From JACRBK01 sp964427955 (GTDB lineage: Bacteria > Chloroflexota > Anaerolineae > Aggregatilineales > Aggregatilineaceae): DNA of 50,321 nucleotides. Positions 42,230-50,321 of the stretch are shown one piece after another (within the stretch, counting starts at the first letter, position 1; every line of letters begins with the position of its first letter). Below the pieces are notes generated by a model that was not told the DNA's origin, ran no database searches, and worked only from the letters and a program-made list of their open reading frames with translations. A program made the position numbers and the translations under genes. Location of the stretch: the NCBI GenBank assembly GCA_964427955.1, contig CAYRWY010000004.1, positions 1 to 50,321 on the forward strand, given 5' to 3'.

Positions 42230-44764
42230 ATGTTCCGTTTTCTCGGTCGATTGGCGACGCGCTATCGAATTCCTGTGATCGTGACCTGGGTTGCACTGGC
42301 GATCCTCCTACCGCTCATTGCTCCCAGCCTCGAAGATGTGGGCACCTCGGACCAGCGTGATTTTCTGCCGGACAATGCCCCTTTTGCCAAGGCGGAACGC
42401 CTGTACCAGTCTGCTTTTCCCCAGGCATTTTCACCCAGCAGTGGGATGCTCCTGGTCGATAGTGGCGCTGCCAATGGCATCGCCGCCGATACCCCGGCCT
42501 GGCAGTACATGACGGCAGCCTCAACCTGGCTGACCAGTGACGCCGTTCCGGATAATGTGGTCGATGTCACTTCACCCACCCTGGACCCGGCAGTCGCGGG
42601 CCGCTTGGTCACCGCCGACGCCCGCTATGGCCTGATCGCCTTTGGGATCAGCACTTCGGATTCGGATCAGGCCACGCTGGATACCGTCGATGTGATCGAT
42701 CAGTGGATGGACGACAATCCGCCCCCTGATCACGTCAGGGTTTATCATACCGGGCAGGCGAAAATCAATGTGGAGAGCGACCGGGTCACGCTTGAGACTC
42801 TCGACCGGACGTTGATCGTCACGGTGGCGTTGATCATCATCTTCCTGCTGGCGATCTATCGCTCGCCGGTCAGCCCGTTGATCCCGTTGTTTGCCGTGAC
42901 GATGGCACTGCTGGTCACGACCGGCTTGCTCGGCCTGCTGGCCGACGCGGGCGTGCTCACCATCATCAGCCAGATGAACGCCTTCCTGATCGTGGTGATG
43001 TACGGGGCCGGGACCGATTACTGTATGTTCCTGATCAGCCGCTTCCGCGAGGAAATGGCCGGGACACACGACGTCAACACGGCCACCAAGGACACGATTC
43101 ATCGCGTCGGCGAGACGATTTCGAGCAGCGCGGCTACGGTGGTCGTCGGGTTCACCGCGATGGCCTTTTCCGAGATGGGAATCTTTGCCAACACCGGGCC
43201 GATGCTGGCGGTGGGCGTGATCGTCGGGCTGCTGGCCGGTCTGACGCTGACCCCGGCGGTGCTCTCGCTGTTGGGCGAACGCGCTTTCTGGCCGTACAAG
43301 GCTCGCCATCGTTCGCACGGGCGCTGGTATGATTTCACCTCGCGCCAGGTCAGCACTTATCCCCTGCTGACGATCTTGCTGATCGTCGCCATCATGGCTC
43401 CGCTGGGTGTGTACGGGTTGACCCGCAGTGTCACCTACGAATTCATGGATGACTACCCCGACGACCTGGAGTCGATCCAGGGCTACCACGTGCTCCAGGA
43501 CCAGTTCGGGAGCGGCCTGATCTACCCGCTGACGGTCGTCGTCACGAACCGTGCGCCGGAGACGATGGCCGCCGAGATGGTGAGTCTGTCGCGCGAGCTG
43601 GCGCAGGTCAAGGGCGTGGCCGACGTCTTCAGCCTCAACGCTCCGCTGGGAATGCACAACGACCAGTATCAAAACCTGCTGCGCGCCGATACCCAGCTTC
43701 AGATGGTGCTGGGCATGGTGAGCCAGGCCAGCAGCGATCCCCAGCAAGCCGGGCCGGTGATCGCGGGCGCGCAGGACTACCTGAGCCGCCTGGCGGCGCA
43801 TTTCCCGGCGATCGCGGACGATCCTACCCTGGCACAGCTCCAGCAGCTTTTGGACGGAGACACGGCAGCGATTGGCGCGAGCCAGGACGCTCTGCAAGCG
43901 GCAGGTGCCGCGTTGGGCGAGAAGATCGCGGCGCTCGACAATCCGACGATGCTGTTGAGCGACGGTGGCCCGCTGTTCGAGCAGTTCGGCCAGATCGCCG
44001 GTGCGTACCTGTCCCAGGATGGGCGCGCGTTCCAGATGTCGGTGACGCTGGCGGTGGAACCGGGCACCGATGCGTCTTTCGCCACGGTCGGCAAAATTCG
44101 GGATGTGCTGGATCGCTATGATCAGGAAGGCCCGGTCGGGGTCAGCGGCATGGTGGCGGTGATCACCGACATCCGCAATACCATGCGGCGGGATATGCTG
44201 CGGGCCTTCGGGTTTGTGCTGGCTGGGATTTTCATCGTGCTGCTGGTCATGCTGCGCAGCGCCGTGGCGCCGCTGTACTTGATCTGCACGGTGCTGCTCA
44301 GCTTCACGTTCACGCTGGGCATCACCAGTGTGGTGTTCAAGCTGCTGTTCGATACGCCCCGGCTGTCGTTTTTCGTACCCTTCATGATGTTCGTCTTCCT
44401 GGTCGCGCTGGGGATCGATTACAGCATCTTCCTGTTCGGGCGCATCAAGGAAGAAGTCGGCAATCACGGCCTCCACGAGGGTGTCCACGTCGCCGTGGCG
44501 ACGACCGGCGCGATCATCACCTCTGCCGGGATGATCCTGGCGGGTACGTTCGGCGGCCTGATGACCGGCGAGATCAAGTTCCTGGCCGAAGTCGGCTTTG
44601 CGGTCGCTTTTGGCGTCCTGATCGATACCTTCGTCGTGCGGACCATTCTCGATCCGGCGCTGGCGGCGCTGTTCGGGCGCTGGACGTGGTCGCCAGGCGG
44701 TGTGCCCAAGGCGCAGACGGTCGGGACGGCTGCTCCGACCCCGGCGGACGTGTCCGCCGACTGA
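42230..44764 (+). CDS. MMPL-family RND transporter
   Basis: An 844-residue inner-membrane exporter with two repeats, each of one helix, an extracytoplasmic loop domain (about 35-200 and 400-640) and five further helices. Motifs include GAGTDYCMFLISRFREE and its second-half partner LGIDYSIFLFGRIKEE, which carry the proton-relay Asp-Tyr pair of MmpL proteins. The family moves lipids, fatty acids or drugs by proton motive force. GAGGAGG precedes the ATG. It is controlled by the divergent TetR gene and is followed by a terminator at 44808-44845. The substrate is unknown. Confidence 0.94.
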   Translation: MFRFLGRLATRYRIPVIVTWVALAILLPLIAPSLEDVGTSDQRDFLPDNAPFAKAERLYQSAFPQAFSPSSGMLLVDSGAANGIAADTPAWQYMTAASTWLTSDAVPDNVVDVTSPTLDPAVAGRLVTADARYGLIAFGISTSDSDQATLDTVDVIDQWMDDNPPPDHVRVYHTGQAKINVESDRVTLETLDRTLIVTVALIIIFLLAIYRSPVSPLIPLFAVTMALLVTTGLLGLLADAGVLTIISQMNAFLIVVMYGAGTDYCMFLISRFREEMAGTHDVNTATKDTIHRVGETISSSAATVVVGFTAMAFSEMGIFANTGPMLAVGVIVGLLAGLTLTPAVLSLLGERAFWPYKARHRSHGRWYDFTSRQVSTYPLLTILLIVAIMAPLGVYGLTRSVTYEFMDDYPDDLESIQGYHVLQDQFGSGLIYPLTVVVTNRAPETMAAEMVSLSRELAQVKGVADVFSLNAPLGMHNDQYQNLLRADTQLQMVLGMVSQASSDPQQAGPVIAGAQDYLSRLAAHFPAIADDPTLAQLQQLLDGDTAAIGASQDALQAAGAALGEKIAALDNPTMLLSDGGPLFEQFGQIAGAYLSQDGRAFQMSVTLAVEPGTDASFATVGKIRDVLDRYDQEGPVGVSGMVAVITDIRNTMRRDMLRAFGFVLAGIFIVLLVMLRSAVAPLYLICTVLLSFTFTLGITSVVFKLLFDTPRLSFFVPFMMFVFLVALGIDYSIFLFGRIKEEVGNHGLHEGVHVAVATTGAIITSAGMILAGTFGGLMTGEIKFLAEVGFAVAFGVLIDTFVVRTILDPALAALFGRWTWSPGGVPKAQTVGTAAPTPADVSAD

Positions 44765-44807
44765 CGATGTGTGCGGCTGAGCCGGGTCCTCTGATCCGGC
44801 TCGATGC

Positions 44808-44845
44808 AAGCGCCTGCGTCCCCCCTGATCGCAGGCGCTTTTTTG
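44808..44845 (+). terminator. Intrinsic terminator after MMPL gene
   Basis: AAGCGCCTGCG (44808-44818) pairs perfectly with CGCAGGCGCTT (44830-44840) and runs into a T-run. A weaker hairpin (GAGCCGG 44779-44785 with CCGGCTC 44796-44802) precedes it. Confidence 0.88.
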
Positions 44846-45068
44846 TCCGGAGGCCTTACGAGGTGCTGTTAAGTCAGGCTCTCAGCCAGATCGCCTTTCC
44901 GCAGCGCGGAACCAGCGTGCGCAGTGCTGATCGGAATTGGCCGGCACGATTACCCGCTCGTAACCGTCCGCGGGCGATACGTCCTCGACACATTTGAGGG
45001 CCTACGACGTCACGTTGTGTTGAGGGTGTCCCTGGCGCTCATCCAGCGCATTGCTGTGCGGCTCCCAT

Positions 45069-45099
45069 AAAAAAGCGTAGGGCTGGAAACAGCCCTACG
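45069..45099 (-). terminator. Intrinsic terminator after serine hydrolase gene
   Basis: CGTAGGGCTG (45076-45085) and CAGCCCTACG (45090-45099) form a perfect 10-bp stem with a GAAA loop (TTTC in the transcript). On the leftward strand six T's follow within a base or two (45074-45069). It lies just past the stop at 45112. Confidence 0.87.
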
Positions 45100-45111
45100 A
45101 GGTTGCCGAGC

Positions 45112-46635
45112 TTAGCCCAGCTTGTTAACCGTCAGCGTGGTATCCCCTTCGCCCAGGGTGAGATTGATCTGGTCGCCCTCTGCCCCGAACTGGATCAGGG
45201 TGCCCAGCGCGGTGCTGTTGGCGATCACGAAGCTGTAAGGCATCGGCAGAGGTTGCAGCGCGAACTGCCAGGGACCGTGTACCAGCCACAGGGTACCATC
45301 GTCGTGCTGTTCCACCGTCCAGTGGGATTCGTACTCGCCCAGCAAATCGGCCACTTCGCCAGGGGCGATCACTGCCGGGGGGAGCTGCGCGACCTGTTCC
45401 TCGATCGTGCCATAAGTCTGATCGAAGCGTTCGTGCCAGCGGTCGAGCGCCAGCGGTTCCAATCCATACAGCATTTCGGCGAAGACTTCGAGCATGGCAT
45501 AGTTATACAGGTCGCCGAAGGTGTGGTTCGCAAAGATGATCAGACCGGCATTCGCTTCGGGCAGGACGACCATCAGCGTCCGGTAACCTTCCCATCCGCC
45601 GTCGTGGAAGCGCGCCGGGACATCCCGGAAGACCATATTGACCCAGCCCATCGCGTAGAACACGTCGTGGGTATCATCTTCGTCCGGCTGCGAGCGGACG
45701 CCGGATTTCCAGGTCTCGGCCAGGTTCTCTGCCGACACGATCCTGGTACCGTCCGGCGTGACGCCGCCGTTCATCTGCGTCACCAGGTAGCGTGCCATGT
45801 CGTCGAGGTTGACCCAGACTCCACCCGCCGGACCAGCCACATTCAGCGGCGCAGGTAGTGCAAGCGAGGGGGTATCGAGCGTGTTTCCCAGGGTGAATTC
45901 GTAAGAGCGGGCATAGTCGCCGCCCAATTGGCTCAGATCGTCGGTCAGGATAGCCGAGGACATCCCGGCGGGATCGAACAGGCGCGTTTGCAGCAGGGCA
46001 GCATAATTCGCCAGAGTAAGATCTTGTCCGTTCGCGGCGACGGCGGCATAGCCGCCCAGGGCGTAGACCTCGTTGTTATAAGCGTAGTCTTCGCGGTAGG
46101 TCCCCGCCGCTACCTGATCGGCTACTGCCGCCAGCAAGTCGTCCACCGTCCAGATACCCCAGTCCAGCGACCGGATGTCATCCGAGATCAAACCGGTGCC
46201 CATGCCCATCAAATCGCCGACCGTGATCCGGGCCGTCAGCTCCGGCACCGAGGTCTTGAAGGCGGGCAGAATCTCGGTCACCGGGGTGTCCCAGGTGAGT
46301 TTTCCCTCGTCTACCGCCTGGGCGACCAGCAGCGAAGTCATCGACTTAGTCGTCGAGCCAATGCGGAAGCGTGTTTCCGGTGTGAACGGCTCGCCGGTGG
46401 CGACGTCTCGTACCCCGAACCCCTGCGCATACCGCACGGTTCCATCCTGGATGACGGCCACTGCCACCCCCGGAATGTGGAAGTTTCCCCTCTCGGCTTC
46501 GACCACTGCGCCAAAGTCATCCAGCATCTGGTCGGTCACCCGCAGGTGATCCTCTTGCTGTGCGAACCCGCTCGCCACCGGGCTGATCGCCATAATCGCG
46601 ACCAACAGCATGAGTCCCAGTCTAAATTTTCCCAT
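45112..46635 (-). CDS. Secreted beta-lactamase-family serine hydrolase (class C fold)
   Basis: A 507-residue exported enzyme. The signal peptide is MGKFRLGLMLLVAIMAISPV with cleavage before QQED. The serine-lysine motif STTK is Ser94-Lys97, the YxN motif is Tyr186-Asn188 (YAYNNE), and HDGGWEGY takes the place of the KTG triad. An extra C-terminal beta domain (about 390-507) is common in this group. Relatives are D-amino peptidases, esterases or penicillin-binding-like proteins; true beta-lactamase action is unlikely without the KTG motif. AGGAGGAG precedes the ATG. It is a single gene with its own terminator. The substrate is unknown. Confidence 0.9.
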   Translation of the reverse strand: MGKFRLGLMLLVAIMAISPVASGFAQQEDHLRVTDQMLDDFGAVVEAERGNFHIPGVAVAVIQDGTVRYAQGFGVRDVATGEPFTPETRFRIGSTTKSMTSLLVAQAVDEGKLTWDTPVTEILPAFKTSVPELTARITVGDLMGMGTGLISDDIRSLDWGIWTVDDLLAAVADQVAAGTYREDYAYNNEVYALGGYAAVAANGQDLTLANYAALLQTRLFDPAGMSSAILTDDLSQLGGDYARSYEFTLGNTLDTPSLALPAPLNVAGPAGGVWVNLDDMARYLVTQMNGGVTPDGTRIVSAENLAETWKSGVRSQPDEDDTHDVFYAMGWVNMVFRDVPARFHDGGWEGYRTLMVVLPEANAGLIIFANHTFGDLYNYAMLEVFAEMLYGLEPLALDRWHERFDQTYGTIEEQVAQLPPAVIAPGEVADLLGEYESHWTVEQHDDGTLWLVHGPWQFALQPLPMPYSFVIANSTALGTLIQFGAEGDQINLTLGEGDTTLTVNKLG

Positions 46636-46743
46636 CGTGATTTTCTCCTCCTGTGTTGCCAGTTACTGACGAGTATACGCGGAGGGATTCGGGAGGGTTG
46701 CGAAGACCGGGAACTTTTTACACTTTCGATCCGGGAAATGCCA

Positions 46744-46768
46744 ACGGCCCGGAGAGCATCCGGGCCGT
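46744..46768 (-). other. Hairpin downstream of the YceI gene
   Basis: ACGGCCCGGA (46744-46753) and TCCGGGCCGT (46759-46768) form a perfect 10-bp stem with a 5-nt loop, 30 bp beyond the YceI stop on the leftward strand. The downstream bases are only slightly T-rich. It may end the YceI transcript or protect it. Confidence 0.6.
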
Positions 46769-46798
46769 CGTGAAATCAGGTTGTCGCAAGGAGCGCGA

Positions 46799-47347
46799 TC
46801 AGGCGGTGGCGGTCGCTTCGGCAGACGCTTGTTTGACCACTTCGACTTCGATGGCGATCTTGATCTGGTCGCCGACGAGCACGCCGCCGGTTTCCAGGGC
46901 CTGGTTCCAGGTCAGGTTCCAATCCTTGCGGTTGATCGTGGTTGTGGCGCTGAACCCGGCGCTGGTCGTGCCCCACGGGCTTTTGGCCTGCCCGGCGTAT
47001 TCCACGTCGAGCACCGCCTCACGGGTAACGCCCCGGATGGTCAGGTCGCCGATGATGCGGCCCGTGTTCTCGCTGGTCTTGACCACGTTTTTGCTCTTGA
47101 AGGTCAGGGTAGGATAGTGCTCCGCGTCCAGGAAGTCGGGCGAGCGCAGGTGACCGTCGCGCTGGGCTTCCTTGGTGTTGATGCTCGCCGCTTCAATCTG
47201 CACATCGACGCTCGACCGGGCCGGATCGGCCTCGTTGAAATCGACGGTGCCAGAGAATTTTTCGAACCGACCGCGCACGTTCGAGATCATCATGTGACGA
47301 ACGGTGAAGTTGATTTCCGAGTGAGCCGGATCAATTTGCCATGCCAT
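46799..47347 (-). CDS. YceI-family lipid-binding-like protein
   Basis: A 182-residue beta-barrel protein of the YceI family (WQIDPAHSEINFTVRHMMISNVRGRF, DFLDAEHYPTLTFKS, GDLTIRGVTR). Structurally studied members bind polyisoprenoids in an elongated lipocalin-like pocket. It has no signal peptide, unlike many YceI proteins, so it should be cytoplasmic. A short Ala/Thr-rich tail ends the protein. A GAGGAAAAC stretch precedes the ATG. It lies between the serine hydrolase and the large regulator on the same strand; the gaps (163 and 106 bp) suggest separate transcription. Confidence 0.92.
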   Translation of the reverse strand: MAWQIDPAHSEINFTVRHMMISNVRGRFEKFSGTVDFNEADPARSSVDVQIEAASINTKEAQRDGHLRSPDFLDAEHYPTLTFKSKNVVKTSENTGRIIGDLTIRGVTREAVLDVEYAGQAKSPWGTTSAGFSATTTINRKDWNLTWNQALETGGVLVGDQIKIAIEVEVVKQASAEATATA

Positions 47348-47413
47348 GGTGTGTTTTCCTCGCGCTGTTTGAGTATCTAAATCTATTCATGATGATAGAG
47401 GGTCAGCGTAACG

Positions 47414-47437
47414 CGAGCGTCAACACGAGCGTCAACA
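47414..47437. repeat. Two tandem 12-bp repeats upstream of YceI
   Basis: CGAGCGTCAACA is repeated exactly (47414-47425, 47426-47437). On the leftward strand each copy carries TTGACG, a near-consensus -35 box, upstream of the YceI gene. No -10 box stands at normal spacing, so the two may instead be regulator sites. Confidence 0.6.
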
Positions 47438-47453
47438 CACTCTTAGAAATACG

Positions 47454-50321
47454 TTAATCCGTTCCCAGTTGGGCAGACAGCCGCTCGACTTCGGCCAGCA
47501 GCAGGCGTCGCCCGCCTTCTTCGGCAATGGCGCGCGCCTCGTCCAGGCGCAGTCGAGCTTCGCGGTGGGGCAGCAGTTCGGCCAGCCACAGCCGGATCTG
47601 GGCGGCGAGATGGCGCGTGCCCAGCGTGTCGGCTTTGGCCATCGCCATCGACAGCCGGTGGATCGCCAGCGGGAGATCGCCGCGCCGCTGCGCGACCAGG
47701 CCGAGGTTGGCCGTCAGCCCGGCGATGCGTTCGAGGTGCTGCATTCGCTCTGCCAGCGCCAGGCCCTGCTCGAAAAAGTGCTCGGCGGCGTCCAGGTCGC
47801 CCGCGGCCAGCGCGATCTCCCCGGAGGTCGAATACAGGTACGGCTGGACGGTGAGCATCCCGGTTTTCTGGGCCAGGGATAGCCCGGTCCGGGCGTAATC
47901 CGCTGCCGACACATCGCCCAGCAGGTGCAGGTGGTAGGCCAGGTTGTTATAGGCAAGGATGGTCCTGAGCAGCGCCTCAGGATCGCACGAGTGTTCCGCC
48001 CCGGCCAGCGCCAGGCGGTACAGCGTGATGGCCTGGTAGAGATCGCCCTGCTGGGCCGCGATGCTCCCCAACTCGAAATCCAGGTGGGCTGTGTAGATCG
48101 GATCGATGGCGGCCTGCGACTGCTGATCCAAGATGGCTTTGCCCCGCAGCAGATGCTCAGCCGCCGCGTCAAGCTGTGCGCCTTCGAGCGAATACGCGGT
48201 GCCGATGATCAGCTCGGAACGGGCTGCCAGGATGGCGCTGGCTTCGTCGTGCGGTGCGGGATACTGCCCGGCCAGCCGGATCGCTTCGGCGTAGCGCGCT
48301 TGAAGCAGCAGGGTTTGGCTCAGCGCCAGTTGAGCTTCGGCCACCAGTTCCGGTTGGTGGGCCTGTTCCGCCAGGCGCAGCGCGTCCCGCAGGCTTTCGG
48401 ACGCCTGGGTGACGTGCCCGGAGCGGTACTGGGCGTCGCCCAGGGCCACCAACGTCTCGAAGCGGTGCTCGACCGTCGCACCCGGCACCAGCGCCAGTTC
48501 AAAAAAGCGGATCGCCTCGGCCCAGGCGGCCAACCGCATGGCCTGCTGCCCGGCGCGTAGGGCGTAGGGCGCGGCGCGCTCCGGACTGTTCCCCTCGGCA
48601 AAGTGAAAGGCGATCAAGCCTGCCGCGTCTTTGCAGTGCCGCCCCGACAGCGATTCCAGCACTTCGGCGACCCGGCGGTGCAGAATCCGGTGGCGCACTT
48701 CGCCCATTTCGTGGTAGGCCACTTCCAGGGTCAGGTGGTGATCGAAGCGGTAGTCATCAGCCTGCGGTTGGACGATATTCGCCGCCTGGAGTTCGTCCAA
48801 CGCGCCCAGCGCGGCGGTTTCGGACAGCCCGGCGGCGCGATAGGCCACCTCGGCCACGAACTCGCGCCCGATGACGGCGGCGGCATCCAGCATCCGGCGG
48901 GCCGGATCGGACAGGCGGGCCAGCCGCTCCTGGATCAGGCTGTAGACCGTCTGCGGGACGACTGGCGAGGCGGTCAACTCCGAAAGGTTCAATACCCCGT
49001 TCGCTTGCAGGATGTTATTCTCCCGCGCGTGGCGCACCAGTTCGGCCAGGACGTAGGGGTTGCCTTCCGAGACGCGGCTCAACCACTCCGCCAGCGGGAA
49101 AGCATAATCGGCGCTCAGATGGTGCGCGACCTGCTCGATCTCCGGTGCGGAGAGGCGTGCCAGCGGCAGGCGGACCAGTTGTCCGCTGCGGACCAGGGCT
49201 TGCAGCAGGGTCGTCAGCGGGGTGGGCGTGCTGGTGGGTCGCGCGGTGGCGACCAGCATGATCCTCGTCTGCGCGGTCTGGCGGACCAGGTAGCCCAGCA
49301 GCGCCAGGGTCGAGGCATCCGCCCAGTGCAGGTCGTCGAGGAACAGGATCAGCGGGTACTGCCCGGCGACGGCCTGCAAAAACTGGCTGATCCCTTCCCA
49401 CAGGCGCGCTTCGTCGGGGGTGGTCGCGGGTAAGTGATCCTCAGGAGCCAGTTCCGGCAGCAGGCGCGCGACCTCGTTCAGCCACACTTTGGGGGTCTGC
49501 GCCAGGAGGTTGGCGCGCAGCCAGGCCCACTGCGGGGTGGCCAGCAGCCCGCGCAGGGCTTCGATCACCGGCTGGTACGGCAGGCGGTGCTCAAGTTCGC
49601 GCGCGCTGCCGACCAGCGTCAGCACGTTGGTCCGCGCGATGAATTCCTGGATCAGCCGCGTTTTACCAATTCCCGCTTCACCTTCGATCAAGACGAAGGG
49701 ATGCGGGCTGGTCGTGAACAGGGTGTGCAGCGTGCTGAGTTCGTGATCGCGCCCGGTGTAGGGCAAGACGCCGGTGGGTTCTGCCGGGACGCGTTCGGGC
49801 AACCGGGGCGGGGGCGGAAGTTGAGCGTCCACCGTGCCGTTGAGGATCGCGTCGTACAACTGGCGCGTTTCGGCCATCGGCGGCACGGCCATCTCGTCGT
49901 CTAGCAGCTTGCGCAGCCGGTCATAACGGCGGATCGCCCCGGCGCGATCTCCGGCGAGGTAATGCAGGCGCAGCGCCGTCCGCTGCAAATCTTCTTGCAG
50001 TGGATCGAATTCCAGGGCACGATCCAGCGCCTCCAGCGCCGCCGCGTACTGATATTGAGCCTCCAACAGTGCCGCCAGCGCCGCCAGGCCGCGCACCGCC
50101 AGCCGGTGATAGCGTTCCGCCTGGGTCATAAGCCAGTCGTCGAATTCCGGGGCAGCTTCCAGGGCAAACCCGGCCAGGAATTCCCCCCGGTACAGGGCAA
50201 CCGTGGCGCGCAGCTCGTCCGGATCGGCCACCGGCGGCGAGGGTTTCTGCTCGAACCGGTGGACATCCACGTCTGCTTCTCGACTCAGGCCCAACTGATC
50301 GCCGTCCACTACCAGCCCGTC
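47454..50321 (-). CDS. BTAD/AAA/TPR transcriptional regulator (partial)
   Basis: The 3' part of a large regulator that runs off the right edge; no start codon is visible because the frame continues to 50321. The bacterial transcriptional activator domain (about visible residues 25-165) ends a SARP-type module whose DNA-binding winged helix lies beyond the window. An AAA ATPase follows (Walker A LIEGEAGIGKTRLI, Walker B PLILFLDDLHWAD), then a winged-helix arm and about 380 residues of TPR-type repeats to the end. No LuxR domain lies at the C-terminus, so DNA binding rests with the missing N-terminus. Such regulators respond to nucleotide and protein or ligand binding. It has no partner gene in view; its target is unknown. 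Confidence 0.9.
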   Translation of the reverse strand, partial: DGLVVDGDQLGLSREADVDVHRFEQKPSPPVADPDELRATVALYRGEFLAGFALEAAPEFDDWLMTQAERYHRLAVRGLAALAALLEAQYQYAAALEALDRALEFDPLQEDLQRTALRLHYLAGDRAGAIRRYDRLRKLLDDEMAVPPMAETRQLYDAILNGTVDAQLPPPPRLPERVPAEPTGVLPYTGRDHELSTLHTLFTTSPHPFVLIEGEAGIGKTRLIQEFIARTNVLTLVGSARELEHRLPYQPVIEALRGLLATPQWAWLRANLLAQTPKVWLNEVARLLPELAPEDHLPATTPDEARLWEGISQFLQAVAGQYPLILFLDDLHWADASTLALLGYLVRQTAQTRIMLVATARPTSTPTPLTTLLQALVRSGQLVRLPLARLSAPEIEQVAHHLSADYAFPLAEWLSRVSEGNPYVLAELVRHARENNILQANGVLNLSELTASPVVPQTVYSLIQERLARLSDPARRMLDAAAVIGREFVAEVAYRAAGLSETAALGALDELQAANIVQPQADDYRFDHHLTLEVAYHEMGEVRHRILHRRVAEVLESLSGRHCKDAAGLIAFHFAEGNSPERAAPYALRAGQQAMRLAAWAEAIRFFELALVPGATVEHRFETLVALGDAQYRSGHVTQASESLRDALRLAEQAHQPELVAEAQLALSQTLLLQARYAEAIRLAGQYPAPHDEASAILAARSELIIGTAYSLEGAQLDAAAEHLLRGKAILDQQSQAAIDPIYTAHLDFELGSIAAQQGDLYQAITLYRLALAGAEHSCDPEALLRTILAYNNLAYHLHLLGDVSAADYARTGLSLAQKTGMLTVQPYLYSTSGEIALAAGDLDAAEHFFEQGLALAERMQHLERIAGLTANLGLVAQRRGDLPLAIHRLSMAMAKADTLGTRHLAAQIRLWLAELLPHREARLRLDEARAIAEEGGRRLLLAEVERLSAQLGTD

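Larger units (their letters stand above)
44765..45111. other. Intergenic region between convergent genes
   Basis: The 347 bp between the exporter and serine hydrolase genes hold two hairpins near 44779-44845 and a terminator near 45069-45099. Between them (about 44846-45068) no frame resembles a known protein and no RNA gene is recognisable. It could be the relic of a lost gene. Confidence 0.5.

Noticed and set aside
42572..44809. A 745-residue open frame antisense to the MMPL gene
   Set aside because: Low-complexity, His/Arg/Gln-rich sequence with no domain; the sense frame has two complete MMPL repeats.
44846..45068. Possible small gene between the two terminators
   Set aside because: Frames in both directions are Arg-rich and match nothing I recognise, without a ribosome site.
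45112..46635. True beta-lactamase resistance gene
   Set aside because: SxxK and YxN are present but the KTG triad is replaced by HDGG, as in esterase/peptidase relatives.
1..50321. tRNA or rRNA genes, prophage or defence island
   Set aside because: No cloverleaf-like sequence, rRNA motif, phage structural gene or defence gene was recognised by eye; a dedicated tRNA search could still find one.

Overview
This is a GC-rich bacterial window dense in carbohydrate-utilisation genes. The gene content fits a heterotrophic Chloroflexota bacterium, probably of the Anaerolineae. The supporting signs are three ABC sugar importers with LacI or GntR/LacI regulators, a wide set of intracellular glycoside hydrolases (GH43, GH35, GH20, GH2, GH127, GH3, GH38), a BTAD/AAA/TPR regulator, and a secreted-protein remnant with a Pro/Thr-rich tail. 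The assignment is an inference from gene content; there is no rRNA or other phylogenetic marker here.

Region 1 (1-11.3 kb): a LacI regulator, a GH35 beta-galactosidase and a GH43 xylosidase/arabinofuranosidase run leftward. A binding protein, two permeases, a GH20 hexosaminidase and a DUF5107-TPR protein run rightward. The two groups share a 170-bp divergent promoter region with inverted repeats. Region 2 (11.4-15.3 kb): an orphan sensor histidine kinase, an L,D-transpeptidase, a DUF1801 protein and a phosphotriesterase-family hydrolase. Region 3 (15.35-20.4 kb): a tight leftward cluster of GH2, a homoserine-dehydrogenase-family enzyme, a DinB-like protein and an FAH-family enzyme. It is an unusual mixture, and the phosphotriesterase-like gene lies just downstream.

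Region 4 (20.5-29.5 kb): a GH127 beta-L-arabinofuranosidase with its own promoter and terminator, then a rightward operon of LacI regulator, binding protein, two permeases and GH3. Its 276-bp upstream region holds two LacI-type operators and an 18-bp perfect palindrome. Region 5 (39.3-29.5 kb, leftward): a seven-gene operon of GntR/LacI hybrid regulator, binding protein, two permeases, MsmX/MalK-type ATPase, PHP-domain metallohydrolase and GH38 alpha-mannosidase. This is the only importer here with an ATPase, which may also serve the other two.

Region 6 (39.37-41.4 kb): an apparently intact IS66-family element with matching terminal repeats but no target duplication. It sits between the promoter of the GntR/LacI gene and a truncated, frameshifted remnant of a secreted protein. 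Region 7 (41.4-50.3 kb): a TetR/MMPL exporter pair with tandem operators, a secreted beta-lactamase-family serine hydrolase, a YceI protein, and a large BTAD/AAA/TPR regulator cut by the window end.

No tRNA, rRNA, CRISPR array, prophage or defence system was recognised. The least explained elements are the DUF5107-TPR protein coupled to GH20, the GH2-HSD-DinB-FAH cluster, the PHP hydrolase inside the mannosidase operon, and the orphan Shine-Dalgarno sequences after two regulator genes.
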